DNA from: Methanopyrus sp. SNP6
Lineage (GTDB): Archaea > JAADCQ01 > Methanopyri > Methanopyrales > Methanopyraceae
DNA: 64,000 nt
NCBI RefSeq assembly: GCF_002201895.1
Contig: NZ_CP019436.1
Coordinates: 791,619 to 855,618 of the forward strand
Direction: 5' to 3'
Of this stretch, positions 17,452-26,035 are shown piece by piece. The position numbers and the translations under genes are program-made. The stretch's first letter is position 1, and each line of letters opens with the position of its first letter. The notes beneath the pieces were generated by a model. That model saw nothing but the letters and a program-made list of their open reading frames with translations, ran no database searches and was not told the DNA's origin.

Positions 17452-18380
17452 ATCCGGGGGTCACGAGCGTGTTCGAAACCGTGATCTATGAAGGGGGCGT
17501 GTATAAGGCCGATGAGATGCGCGACCTGGTCGAGGACCTCGGAGGGTTCATCCTGTCCGAGCACAAGATGCAGTTGGAAGTTCACATGGTTCTAGCCGTA
17601 CCAGTCGATGACCTGGATGTCGTGGAGCGGAAGGCGGAGGAGCTCCTCGGAGAGATCAGGAGGATGCCGCTGGCTGGCACCGAGATCGCAGTCGTGGGAA
17701 TGAGCCTGGCCCGTCATCATATGCCACATCCCGTGTGCGATATCGCCGAGTACCTCAGGCGCCACGGCGCCAAGTCCAACGTGATTGGATTGGCAAGAGG
17801 TTACGGACGCGAGCTGGCCCAGCTGCGCGCCCGAGAGAAACGCCTCCTTGAGGAACACGACTTGGTAATATTCGTCGTAGGGAACTTCAAAGACTGTATC
17901 GAGAAGTACAAGCTTCCGCTGGTACGACGGATAGAACGTGTGCCGGTCGTCGTAGTGGGAGGTCCGGAGGGGATCGACGCCGACGACGTGGTGTACGTAG
18001 GAGGAGTAGGTAGGAAGCCATACCGGTTCAGGAAGGGTCGCGAGATCACGAAGCTCGACGAGATCGTCGACGTCGTCTCGAAGATTATCGAAGAGCGACG
18101 ACAGGAGTTGGCCGAGGACCCGCCCGCCGTCCCGCCGATGGTAGTGAAGGATCGGATCAACCGGGAGCTTAAGATCGAAGAGAGGTTCACCTCTCCCATG
18201 CCGATCACACTCCAGCTCGACGGTCTTCGGGTGAAGGCACCGTACGACGAGTGGGCGGACCGAGTGGCTGAGGTCAAGGTCTTCGGGTGGAAGCTCCGGG
18301 AAATCGCGGATATCAGGCAGTCTGAGATGGACGATCACATACTAGTGAAAATCAAACCTAAGAGCGCGGTGACCGGATGA
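17448..18380 (+). CDS. mmp7: methanogenesis marker protein 7
   Basis: A 310-residue protein matching methanogenesis marker 7, starting at an ATG that overlaps the nifB stop (ATGA). Visible blocks are the N-terminal FETVIYEGGVYKADEMRDL, ARHHMPHPVCDIAEYLRRHG (Cys/His-rich) and VVVVGGPEGIDADDVVYVGG. Mmp7 is reported as a component of the ATP-driven MCR activation complex. The 4-base overlap with nifB indicates tight coexpression. Confidence 0.87.
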   Translation: MNPGVTSVFETVIYEGGVYKADEMRDLVEDLGGFILSEHKMQLEVHMVLAVPVDDLDVVERKAEELLGEIRRMPLAGTEIAVVGMSLARHHMPHPVCDIAEYLRRHGAKSNVIGLARGYGRELAQLRAREKRLLEEHDLVIFVVGNFKDCIEKYKLPLVRRIERVPVVVVGGPEGIDADDVVYVGGVGRKPYRFRKGREITKLDEIVDVVSKIIEERRQELAEDPPAVPPMVVKDRINRELKIEERFTSPMPITLQLDGLRVKAPYDEWADRVAEVKVFGWKLREIADIRQSEMDDHILVKIKPKSAVTG

Positions 18381-18588
18381 TCACACCACCCAGACGACGA
18401 TGACCAACGACTCCCCCACTACCACGTGATCACCTAAGGGCTTTCCGAACACTGTTTTCCTGCAACCCAGGTAGTCTAGACGGTCACATAACTCGCGGAC
18501 TTACACCACGACCGATCACGAGCCGATGGACCGTCGGTCTCCACACCATTCCACCTCGGAAGTATCCTACGTCACCAGCGCTAGATCG

Positions 18589-19317
18589 TCAGGCGGCCTC
18601 CCGCTGTTTCACCCTGTCGTATAGGCCTATCCGCTCCCGCCAGTAGCGACGAGCTTCTTTCTCACCCCTCCAGAGACGCACGATGTGAAGGCCGTACCAA
18701 GCCGGCCACGGAGCCAACACGTCCGCTAGGATGTCTCGAACTGTTCCGGGTAACCCTCTGAGCACGCTATCGATTATTACTCTTCCGCCACCTGGCCGCC
18801 CAAGCCGACGCAACGGATTGAACTCGACAGACCTTAGGATCGAGTGAATCCGACTGACTCCTTCTCTCACTATCTCCTCAAGCTTTCGGAGCACCTCCGC
18901 ACGGTGCTTGGCGGACATTTGCGTGAGTCGCCTCAGCACCGGTACGAGGGCCCTACGGACCGCCTTAGCCACGAACCACTTCGCCTTCCTATGCTCCGAC
19001 AACCTCGGGGCCGCGAGTCTGATTGTTTCGAGCCATTCTCGGAGAAACCGAACTGATTCGTTGTCTTCTCTGCCTAAGTAGATGGTGCGGCCACGCTCGC
19101 CCTTCCGCGGCTTCCACCTGGCCTCGTAGTACGGCCCATACACCTTCCCGTTCACCGACCGGTACGACGCACCCAAGAACGGGAGGATTCCACGCCTCAA
19201 CGTTTCCATCAACACCCGGAACACCCGAATCAACTCCACAGGGTCCTTCGGGACCTCCATCGGGATACCCAACCGGACCGGGTCGAGTATCGGCGGTCCT
19301 CCAGGTCTGACGTTCAT
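18589..19317 (-). CDS. orphan basic protein with a GPYYEARW...YLG motif
   Basis: A 242-residue, strongly basic protein. Near residue 60 it carries VYGPYYEARWKPRKGERGRT then IYLG, a motif seen in short DNA- or phage-associated proteins (DUF6788-like). The remainder is helical and Arg-rich (KAVRRALVPVLRRLTQMSAK). No catalytic motif is seen. A decayed relative is recognisable at 37850-38219, so this is a family present in at least two copies. It is divergent from another orphan gene. The gap 18381-18588 between mmp7 and this gene shows no gene or RNA I can support. Confidence 0.55.
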   Translation of the reverse strand: MNVRPGGPPILDPVRLGIPMEVPKDPVELIRVFRVLMETLRRGILPFLGASYRSVNGKVYGPYYEARWKPRKGERGRTIYLGREDNESVRFLREWLETIRLAAPRLSEHRKAKWFVAKAVRRALVPVLRRLTQMSAKHRAEVLRKLEEIVREGVSRIHSILRSVEFNPLRRLGRPGGGRVIIDSVLRGLPGTVRDILADVLAPWPAWYGLHIVRLWRGEKEARRYWRERIGLYDRVKQREAA

Positions 19318-19591
19318 TCGATACCCCCCACTCCTGGCGCCGAGCGCATTTAAAATTCTTCCGATTACAGACGCACAATATTGGCGTTGAGCTTAAGTTT
19401 GTGCGAACGTCTAATTCTCCCAACAGAACCACCGGGACCGTCAGAACCACGGCATCCGTGTGTGGTGTGTGAGGGGAGTAAATGATTTAACTGACCCGGT
19501 CGAGTCCACGGTCAGACCAACGCTCGCACAAATGGGAATGGTTGGAGAGGAGGGCAAGAGGGAGGCTCCCACCGGTCGGGGGTCGAGGCCC

Positions 19592-20878
19592 ATGAGCCGC
19601 GGCACCAAGGCCGGCATCTACCGAGATGTACTCGTTATTGAAGTTTTCCCCGGTGCAGTCCCTGACACCGGAACGCTCCGAGCCTTGAGCGATAGAGATC
19701 GTAGGCTACTCCTAGCAGCGGCCGGATACGACGTAACCGAGTTCTGGGCTAGGAGTTTCATAGGACTGCTCTTCGATCACCCGACGCCTCTCGTTAGGGC
19801 ATCCGAGAGGCACGAGAAATTGCTACCGGAGGCGACGGTGGTAGCGGTCCGCGAGTTGTGCGATCGTATTGAGCCCGAGAAGCTACTGGAAATCCGTAAC
19901 CGTGTGGCTTCAGGAGAGACTCCGAGGGAAGCCGTACGCCGTGTCCTCGGATCCAAGATGGCCGGAGCCGTTTCCAGACTGCTCGGACGTGTGATGGGTT
20001 ACGTACAGTCCGACCCGCTCTCCGTGTCCATCACCCTCCAGGTGTTAGGCGCTATGATTGCAGCGGGTAAACGCCTTGAAGATGTGTCATCGGTCTTAGT
20101 CGTTATCCCGGACTTAGAGCACGTACGCATCGACGGATACCGGTTAGCACGTCGAGTTTACTCCAACCTCCTAAGGGCGATGAAGTCCCTCAGGCACCAC
20201 TTCAACCCACGAGTTAGGGTGCGAGTGTACGTAGCCACTGGTGATAAATTGGAACACCCAGCAGGAAATTCTATAGAAGAAGAGCTGATCGAGGCGTACG
20301 AGGAGCTCTCAAGAAAGCCCACCGTTAGACGCTTCTTCCCGGAGCGTGGTTACTTCACCGAGGTGCCTTGGGACCGTGCGCTTGCCGAGTTTTTTGTGCG
20401 AGTCATCCGAAGGGAGCTTCACCGTAGATCTCTGAAGGTCGCCCGAGCCGCGAAGCGTGAGGGTACCTCGGGGAGAGAACTGTCTGAGGTGTACGGTAGG
20501 GAGTACGGCAAGTGGTTGAGTAGGTGGTTCAAACGAGGTCGTCGGTGGTTGAGTTTTCACAGACCTAGCCCGGCACTCTCCGATATCTCCTGCTACTTCG
20601 TAGCGTCAGAGGCGGGAGTGGAGGGTTATCACGAAAAGTTCCTGATAAAGATACTTAGGAAGGTCGTAAGGGAAGTCGTCGAACGTGGGGTAACGGGACG
20701 GCGACTTGTGCGAAGGATAGTCAGAAAGGTCGCCAGAGCCATGAGGAAGAACTTCAGGGTTAAAGGGGAAACACGTGAAAGTATCCTCCACATGGCTAAG
20801 CTACTCAGCGGTAGACGCAGATCCGCGTTAGGCGGTAAGACTCTACTAGAAGCGTTCGGAGCTCCTCCACCGAATTGA
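19592..20878 (+). CDS. large basic orphan protein
   Basis: A protein of about 428 residues with an Arg/Lys-rich, mostly helical composition and a central alpha/beta part (SVLVVIPDLEHVRIDGYRLA, RVRVRVYVATGDKLEHPAG). No recognised domain. ATG 19592 (MSRGTKAG) is preferred; the frame stays open upstream to 19460. The gene is flanked by AT-rich DNA on both sides and is divergent from the orphan at 18589. The pair may be an accessory module peculiar to Methanopyrus. Confidence 0.5.
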   Translation: MSRGTKAGIYRDVLVIEVFPGAVPDTGTLRALSDRDRRLLLAAAGYDVTEFWARSFIGLLFDHPTPLVRASERHEKLLPEATVVAVRELCDRIEPEKLLEIRNRVASGETPREAVRRVLGSKMAGAVSRLLGRVMGYVQSDPLSVSITLQVLGAMIAAGKRLEDVSSVLVVIPDLEHVRIDGYRLARRVYSNLLRAMKSLRHHFNPRVRVRVYVATGDKLEHPAGNSIEEELIEAYEELSRKPTVRRFFPERGYFTEVPWDRALAEFFVRVIRRELHRRSLKVARAAKREGTSGRELSEVYGREYGKWLSRWFKRGRRWLSFHRPSPALSDISCYFVASEAGVEGYHEKFLIKILRKVVREVVERGVTGRRLVRRIVRKVARAMRKNFRVKGETRESILHMAKLLSGRRRSALGGKTLLEAFGAPPPN

Positions 20879-20929
20879 AAGTACCTTTGGGCGGTAACCC
20901 CCACAACCGCAGTGGTGGAGGTGCCGGTA

Positions 20930-20952
20930 ATTGTTACGATTTCAATAACATT
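20930..20952 (+). repeat. dyad element ATTGTTA-N9-TAACATT
   Basis: GTTA (20933-20936), nine bases starting CG, TAAC (20946-20949). It lies downstream of the orphan gene ending at 20878 and is one of nine such sites in the window. A further GTAACG half-site follows at 20961. Confidence 0.6.
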
Positions 20953-21172
20953 TGGGCACCGTAACGAAAAGACCTTTACCTACAGTTAATTTCAGATCTA
21001 GTATGCAACTTTCGCTAAATTAATTAATCTAATTTCGTTGAGCGAACAAAGGTGGTCGCAGACGGCCACGGCACCTCGGTAGTAGATAAGTAACCATATA
21101 GTAACCCTCTCTATTTGGTTTTCTATCCGCCGGATTACTGTCAAGAGTGTAAGGACTGCGGGTGCGAGAGGA
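20953..21172. other. AT-rich intergenic region upstream of priS
   Basis: About 220 bases of low GC content, with an imperfect AT palindrome (AAATTA...TAATTT, 21014-21032) inside a larger inverted pair (TTCGCT near 21008, AGCGAA near 21039). A short TTG-initiated frame at 21115 encodes DYCQECKDCGCERNGCED before overlapping priS in another frame. It could be the priS promoter and leader, or a structured regulatory or replication site; nothing decides this. Confidence 0.35.
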
Positions 21173-22063
21173 ATGGATGTGAAGACGCTAGTAAGAGAGT
21201 ACTACGCCTCACTTCCCAAAGGGGTGTTGCGAGAGTTCGTAGAGGACCCAAAATCCCGCGAGTGGGCGTACACATTCATAAAGGGACAGGACATCGTGTT
21301 CACCCGAAAGCGAAGGCTGGATGAGGTCTCAGGGTTCTTAGAGCTGTACCATTCGACTGGGAAGTTCAAGAACCCGAAATCGTGGGAGGGACTTCTCGGC
21401 TGGGATCTGGTGATCGATGTGGACGCGGAGCTTCCGGAGGAACCCGAAGCATTCCTAAGATCACTGGGGACACTACTCAAGGATGTAGTGATAGCATGCG
21501 ATGAGTTACGCCGGGCATTGGGATTCCCGCGACCGGACGTGGTTAATTTCTCTGGATCCAAGGGGTTTCACGTGAGGTACTTCGACGGTTCCGTGCGACG
21601 GTGGCTGAGGTGGGATCTACACGAGCGTCGGGGTATAGAGTCCGGAGAGATCATCCAGCGAGTAGGTCGTGGGATCGTGTGGTTGGCGCGTGAGGGTTTC
21701 GTGGCTGGGGACAGGGTGCGTGTACTCCGCGAGGGGCTCTTGGATGATTCGATGTACGATCTTAAGCGACTGATCCGGTGCGTCGGATCGATGAACGTCA
21801 AGTCGCTACTCCCCGCCGTACCGGTGTGGTCACGAGAGGAGGGTCGGTGGTCGGACTTCCGGGACGAGGTCCTAGGGATGGACGATTTGGAGCTGGGATG
21901 CCTGGTCGCCCACCGCGTGTTGGCCTGGCCCGGCCGCGGGGGATTGGGAGAAGTACTTTCCCGAGTACTCGACTTGGACACGGATGCGGATCCGGAGGAT
22001 CCAAGCGACTTCATCGAGGTATGGGGGAACGTGATGTCGGTGCTGGGGGCGCTTAATCCGTGA
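21173..22063 (+). CDS. priS: DNA primase small (catalytic) subunit, divergent
   Basis: A 296-residue archaeo-eukaryotic primase. WDLVIDVDAELP holds the metal-binding DxD, NFSGSKGFHVRYF is the SGxxGxH nucleotide site, and YDLKRLIRCVGSMNVKS corresponds to the RLIRxPGSLHGKT motif. It is shorter than usual (about 330-350). It lacks the cysteine zinc knuckle normally found between the DxD and SGxxGxH motifs, and has Asn where the GSLH histidine is expected. It overlaps cofC by 4 bases. Confidence 0.82.
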   Translation: MDVKTLVREYYASLPKGVLREFVEDPKSREWAYTFIKGQDIVFTRKRRLDEVSGFLELYHSTGKFKNPKSWEGLLGWDLVIDVDAELPEEPEAFLRSLGTLLKDVVIACDELRRALGFPRPDVVNFSGSKGFHVRYFDGSVRRWLRWDLHERRGIESGEIIQRVGRGIVWLAREGFVAGDRVRVLREGLLDDSMYDLKRLIRCVGSMNVKSLLPAVPVWSREEGRWSDFRDEVLGMDDLELGCLVAHRVLAWPGRGGLGEVLSRVLDLDTDADPEDPSDFIEVWGNVMSVLGALNP

Positions 22064-22632
22064 GGTTCGTGGTACCGTTCGCGGATAGGAGGGACCGAAA
22101 GACCAGGCTGTCCTCGTGCATGGACGAGGAAATGCGTGAGAAGTTCGCGTTGGCGATGTTAAGGCACGTGGTAGATGTGCTCTCCAAGTTTGGCGAGGTA
22201 GAAGTAGTGACTCCGGACACACGTCTGTCGGTGCCTGGGGCGAAGGTACGATTGAGTAACGCGAGTCTCGACGAGCTACCGCTCCCGGACGGCGAATTCG
22301 GGCTGGTGATGTCGGATCTACCGTTGCTGTCCGAAGAAGACGTCGAGCGGGCGTTGGAAGGGTTGGAAGATGCGGATGTCGTTCTCTGTCCGTCCCGACG
22401 AGGTGGTACGAGTGGGGTGTTTGTCGGGGAGGGTGTGCGGTTCAGGCCGACGTTCGGTGGTGTGAGCTTCCCTAGGAACTTGAAACGGGCGGAAGAGCGA
22501 GGGATGGAAGTCACTGTGGTGAAATCGTTGGGGTTCTTCGCCGATGTGGACGAGCCGGAGGATCTGCTCGACGCAGCGCTGTTGGGGAAGGAGGAAGTGG
22601 CGAGGATCGCGCGCTCCGTCATCAACGTTTGA
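22060..22632 (+). CDS. cofC: 2-phospho-L-lactate guanylyltransferase
   Basis: A 190-residue GT-A-fold nucleotidyltransferase that activates 2-phospho-L-lactate with GTP in coenzyme F420 synthesis. It begins MRFVVPFADRRDRKTRLSSC (the RxxxKTRLS nucleotide-binding region) and keeps VVLCPSRRGGTSGVFV and GVSFPRNLKRAEERGMEV. GTG 22060 overlaps the priS stop. Confidence 0.88.
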   Translation: MRFVVPFADRRDRKTRLSSCMDEEMREKFALAMLRHVVDVLSKFGEVEVVTPDTRLSVPGAKVRLSNASLDELPLPDGEFGLVMSDLPLLSEEDVERALEGLEDADVVLCPSRRGGTSGVFVGEGVRFRPTFGGVSFPRNLKRAEERGMEVTVVKSLGFFADVDEPEDLLDAALLGKEEVARIARSVINV

Positions 22633-22737
22633 CGGCACCTTTTGTGCGACTTTTATTAGAGAGTCCCGCGAGACGACACGCGCCGGAAGGGGGCCGGATT
22701 AAAGAAGTATGGAGCGCGCCTGGGCGGGGGGCTGCCA

Positions 22738-23817
22738 TTGTTATCTCGGGAGGAAATCCTCGAGGTCCTCTCGGAGTACGATCTTAAGGATCTGTCCATA
22801 GCTACGCTCGGAAGCCATACCGCACTCCACATTCTAAAGGGCGCCAAAGAAGAAGGGTTGCGCTCCGTGGTAGTCTGCGAAGAAGGCCGCACAACACCTT
22901 ATGAGCGACTCGGGGTCGCCGATGAGATCATCGTGGTGGAGAGCTTCCAAGACATGCTCGACGAGGAAGTTCAAGAGCGTCTTCGGGAGTTGAACGCTAT
23001 CGTCGTGCCGCACGGGTCCTTCGTCGCTTACGTCGGCCTGGACGGGATAGAAAACGAGTTTTGCGTACCAATGTTCGGAAACAGACGGTTACTACGCTGG
23101 GAAAGCGAGCGTTATCTGGAGCGAAAGCTTTTGGAGCGGGCGGGTGTGAAGGTACCGAAGGTATTCGACTCACCTGAAGACATCGATCGCCCGGTCATCG
23201 TCAAGTTCCCCGGGGCCAGAGGGGGGCGTGGGTACTTCATCTGCTCCGACTCGGAAGAGTTCGAGGAGAAGGCGGAGCGGCTGATCGAAGACGGTGTTAT
23301 CGACGAAGAAGATCTCGAGCAGGCACACATAGAGGAGTATGTGGTCGGGACCAACTTCTGCGTCCATTACTTCCGGTCGGTCGTGGAGGATACCGTCGAG
23401 GTCCTGGGGATGGATCGACGTTACGAGACCAACATCGACGGCCTCGTCCGGATGCCGGCGAGCGATCAACTGGAAGCGGGATTGGAACCTTCGTACGTCA
23501 TCTCGGGTAACATCCCCGTGGTCGTGAGGGAGTCCCTACTGGTGCAGCTGTACGAGATGGGCGATCGCGTGGTACGTGCGTCCGAGGATATCGAGGAACC
23601 CGGCTTCATCGGGCCGTTCTGCCTCCAAACTCTGTGCACCGAGAACCTCGAGTTCTACGTCTTCGAGCTTTCCGCCAGGATAGACGGTGGTACCAACGTG
23701 ACCTTCCTGCCGTACGCGTACCTGAAGTTCGGCGAAATCGTGACCATGGGTCGCAGGATAGCCAAGGAGGTACGCGAGGCTCGGGACAAGGGGCTCCTCG
23801 AAGACGTCGTAACCTGA
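22738..23817 (+). CDS. purP: FAICAR synthetase (archaeal purine synthesis)
   Basis: A 359-residue ATP-grasp enzyme that formylates AICAR with formate and ATP, replacing the PurH formyltransferase step in methanogens. It has the N-terminal ATLGSHTALHILKGAKEEG, IVKFPGARGGRGYFI in the ATP-grasp domain, and FELSARIDGGTNV near the end. The TTG start follows GGGGGG. A TATA-like TTTTATTAG lies about 85 bases upstream. Confidence 0.93.
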   Translation: MLSREEILEVLSEYDLKDLSIATLGSHTALHILKGAKEEGLRSVVVCEEGRTTPYERLGVADEIIVVESFQDMLDEEVQERLRELNAIVVPHGSFVAYVGLDGIENEFCVPMFGNRRLLRWESERYLERKLLERAGVKVPKVFDSPEDIDRPVIVKFPGARGGRGYFICSDSEEFEEKAERLIEDGVIDEEDLEQAHIEEYVVGTNFCVHYFRSVVEDTVEVLGMDRRYETNIDGLVRMPASDQLEAGLEPSYVISGNIPVVVRESLLVQLYEMGDRVVRASEDIEEPGFIGPFCLQTLCTENLEFYVFELSARIDGGTNVTFLPYAYLKFGEIVTMGRRIAKEVREARDKGLLEDVVT

Positions 23818-23896
23818 TCTCTCCGTGCGAAAACCGTTTTCCAAGTCGTCGGTACGGCCGCCGCCGGTGTTACCTTTCACCTAAACGTTCATCCTA

Positions 23897-23919
23897 AACG
23901 TTACGAGTATTATAACGTT
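23897..23919 (+). repeat. dyad element AACGTTA-N9-TAACGTT upstream of thiDN
   Basis: A perfect 7-bp inverted repeat (GTTA at 23900, TAAC at 23913) separated by nine bases starting CG. It ends right at the GGGGGTG ribosome site of thiDN, 14 bases before the ATG. Confidence 0.7.
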
Positions 23920-23933
23920 GGGGGTGCTCGGAT

Positions 23934-25217
23934 ATGCTCCTGATAGTCGCTGGACACGATCCTACGGGAGCCGGTCTCAGGGCGGACGTGGTGACGGCCG
24001 GAGTCCTCGGGATACCAGCGATTTCTCTCCCGACGTTGCTATCGCTCCAGGATGAGGGCGTCGAGTTAGTCGAGCCCGTTGACTCGCAGTTCTTATCGGA
24101 TTGCTTGGCTCGATACGTCCCGAGGTGCGAAGTCGTCAAAGTCGGGGCCGTCCCCACTTTAGAGATCTTCGAGATACTGGCGAAACGGCTCCGTAACCTG
24201 ACGGTAGTATGGGATCCTGTGTTCAGAGCCGAGGCCGGAGGGGTGTTATCTGAAGCGACTCCTGAAGAGGCGTTGGAAACGTTCGGTGAGACGGTCGATA
24301 TCATAACTCCCAATACGGAAGAGTTGAGCCAGCTGGTCGGTAGGAGGATACGCACTACGGTGGAGGCTGAGCTCGCAGCCCGTGAGCTGGTGGAGGAGTA
24401 CAGCTTGACGGGCGTCCTCGTCACGGGGGGGCACTCCGCCGACAGACTCGATGTATGGGTGCCGGCCGAGGGGGACACCATCGCGTGGGAGATGCCTCCG
24501 GGTGAAGGCGCTCACGGATCCGGGTGCGTGCTCTCCACGGCTCTCGCGTGCTTCTTGGCCCGAGGGTTGGGCCCAGAGACTGCCGTAGAACGAGCCGTTC
24601 GGTTCGCGAGAGCGGCGGTCCGAAAGGCTCGAAACACGCCCTTCGGTCGTGTGGTAGATCCCGCCGCACAAATCAGACGTGACGCGGCGTTGGGGAGGGC
24701 AATGCAGCACGTGATCCGGGCACTCGAGATCATCGAGTCGGATCCGACCTTCGCGAGGGCAATTCCACAGGTTGGAATGAACGTAGCGGAAGTCTTCGAT
24801 CCCTCAATGGGTCTCGAGGGTGTGATTGGACTTTCGGGTCGAATCGTCCTCGACGGTGATGAACCTAGCGTGGTCGGCTACCCGGTTCCGGGCGGTTCCA
24901 AGCACGTCGGCACCGTGGCTCTGACGGCCCATCGGCTTGATCCCTCGGTCCGGGCCGCGGTAAACGCTAGTTATAACGGGGAGTTCATCGAGAGGGCTCG
25001 TGATCTCGGGTTCGTGGTGTCTTCGTTCGACCGGTCGGAGGAGCCGGAGGAAATCGACTCCACGATGGAATGGGGTACCGAGGTAGCGTTTCGAAAATCG
25101 GACGACACCCCCGACGTTATCTACGACGAGGGCGATGTAGGCAAGGAACCGATGATACGCGTGCTCGGTAGGAGCGCCGTGGAGGCCGTGACCAAGCTGA
25201 GGATGTTGTTGGGGTGA
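23934..25217 (+). CDS. thiDN: bifunctional HMP-P kinase / thiamine-phosphate synthase
   Basis: Residues about 1-255 are ThiD, a ribokinase-fold HMP-P kinase (AGHDPTGAGLRADVVTAG, ITPNTEELSQLVGR, GEGAHGSGCVLSTALACFLA with the catalytic Asp replaced within GSGC as usual for ThiD). Residues about 265-427 match ThiN, the archaeal thiamine-phosphate synthase (QVGMNVAEVFDP, GYPVPGGSKHVGT). The fusion is common in archaea. The dyad immediately upstream could regulate it. thiL lies at 39380-40309. Confidence 0.93.
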   Translation: MLLIVAGHDPTGAGLRADVVTAGVLGIPAISLPTLLSLQDEGVELVEPVDSQFLSDCLARYVPRCEVVKVGAVPTLEIFEILAKRLRNLTVVWDPVFRAEAGGVLSEATPEEALETFGETVDIITPNTEELSQLVGRRIRTTVEAELAARELVEEYSLTGVLVTGGHSADRLDVWVPAEGDTIAWEMPPGEGAHGSGCVLSTALACFLARGLGPETAVERAVRFARAAVRKARNTPFGRVVDPAAQIRRDAALGRAMQHVIRALEIIESDPTFARAIPQVGMNVAEVFDPSMGLEGVIGLSGRIVLDGDEPSVVGYPVPGGSKHVGTVALTAHRLDPSVRAAVNASYNGEFIERARDLGFVVSSFDRSEEPEEIDSTMEWGTEVAFRKSDDTPDVIYDEGDVGKEPMIRVLGRSAVEAVTKLRMLLG

Positions 25218-25222
25218 GGTAA

Positions 25223-25834
25223 GTGGGTCGGTTCGAACGAATGCTGTACCTCGATACGATTTCTCGAAGCCATGCGGATTTCGCCAAGAGGGTGATCAGA
25301 AGGTTAGAGCCGAAGGTCGAGGTGAGGATAGAGTGTCTATCGAAGTACGAGCAGGAGGATGACGCACTGACGTACGACGGTCGTCTCAAGGACGAAAAAC
25401 CCTGGAAGGAGTTCCTGCGACGGCTGAGGAGTGAGAGTTCGAATACTGTGGTGGCTACCGCGCTGAACGTGCCACCCGACGTGCCGGACGTGTCCCCGGA
25501 TCCGACCGTGGTCGTCGGTGTGAACACAGGTGACCATCCCAAAACACTTGAAGTAGCTAGACTTGCGGACGTTGTCGTCGTCGGTCGTCGCCTGTACTCT
25601 CCCGGTACGGGCCCTCGCGAGTTCGATCGTGTACGTTCGGCGAAGCTTCGGGACGGTACGGTGATAGTGGATGTCGAGGATCTAGGCCTCAGATACGCCA
25701 GCGAAGCGGTGCCAGTGATCGCTGTTTTGGTGGCGGAGAACGGCGTTGAAGGGTTGGTTCGGGACCTCAAACGCAACCGCGTAAGGACCCTGGCAGAAGA
25801 AGCTCTCCGTGGTCTATCGCTCTCCCGGGTGTAA
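25223..25834 (+). CDS. conserved protein of unknown function, cotranscribed with thiDN
   Basis: A 203-residue alpha/beta protein starting GTG 25223, six bases after thiDN. Segments NTVVATALNVPPDVPDV, ADVVVVGRRLYSPGTG and GTVIVDVEDLGLRYASEAVP look like a Rossmann-type fold, but no family was recognised. Linkage to thiDN suggests a thiamine or cofactor context only by position. Confidence 0.5.
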   Translation: MGRFERMLYLDTISRSHADFAKRVIRRLEPKVEVRIECLSKYEQEDDALTYDGRLKDEKPWKEFLRRLRSESSNTVVATALNVPPDVPDVSPDPTVVVGVNTGDHPKTLEVARLADVVVVGRRLYSPGTGPREFDRVRSAKLRDGTVIVDVEDLGLRYASEAVPVIAVLVAENGVEGLVRDLKRNRVRTLAEEALRGLSLSRV

Positions 25835-25990
25835 GATCGCACGACGGAAAAACAGCTTCATCCGGGGCTGCGAGGATCGGCGGCTGCTATGGGAGCGGCC
25901 TGGAGTTTTCCAGCGCCTTCCGTTACCCTTTGGATCGCGTAGGTCCGGCTGACCCGCCGGTGAGAGCTCTTTCGCCGATCACAAACCTCC
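25835..25990 (+). other. intergenic region with RNA-like hairpins
   Basis: Contains a hairpin CTGGA-GTTT-TCCAG (25908-25921, extended by flanking GCGGC/GCGCC). A second unit has GATCG and CGATC arms around CCGGC/GCCGG, directly followed by ACA (about 25935-25982), reminiscent of an H/ACA guide. It is followed by the dyad element. An unannotated small RNA is possible; no target was found. Confidence 0.25.
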
Positions 25991-25993
25991 GGA

Positions 25994-26016
25994 AACGTTA
26001 TTCGTACCGTAACGTT
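25994..26016 (+). repeat. dyad element AACGTTA-N9-TAACGTT upstream of a methyltransferase gene
   Basis: A perfect 7-bp inverted repeat (GTTA at 25997, TAAC at 26010) with a nine-base spacer, ending 19 bases before the TTG start at 26036 and just upstream of the ribosome site. Same position relative to a start codon as the thiDN copy. Confidence 0.7.
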
Positions 26017-26035
26017 TCGCGGTGTGGGGGGTCGC

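Noticed and set aside
18374-18425. C/D box RNA after mmp7 (GGATGAT...GATGAC)
   Set aside because: No CTGA or CCGA at the right distance, and the guide has no match in 23S.
21115-21324. A separate Cys-rich gene overlapping priS
   Set aside because: Only the first 20 codons look unusual; the remainder is an out-of-frame reading of priS.
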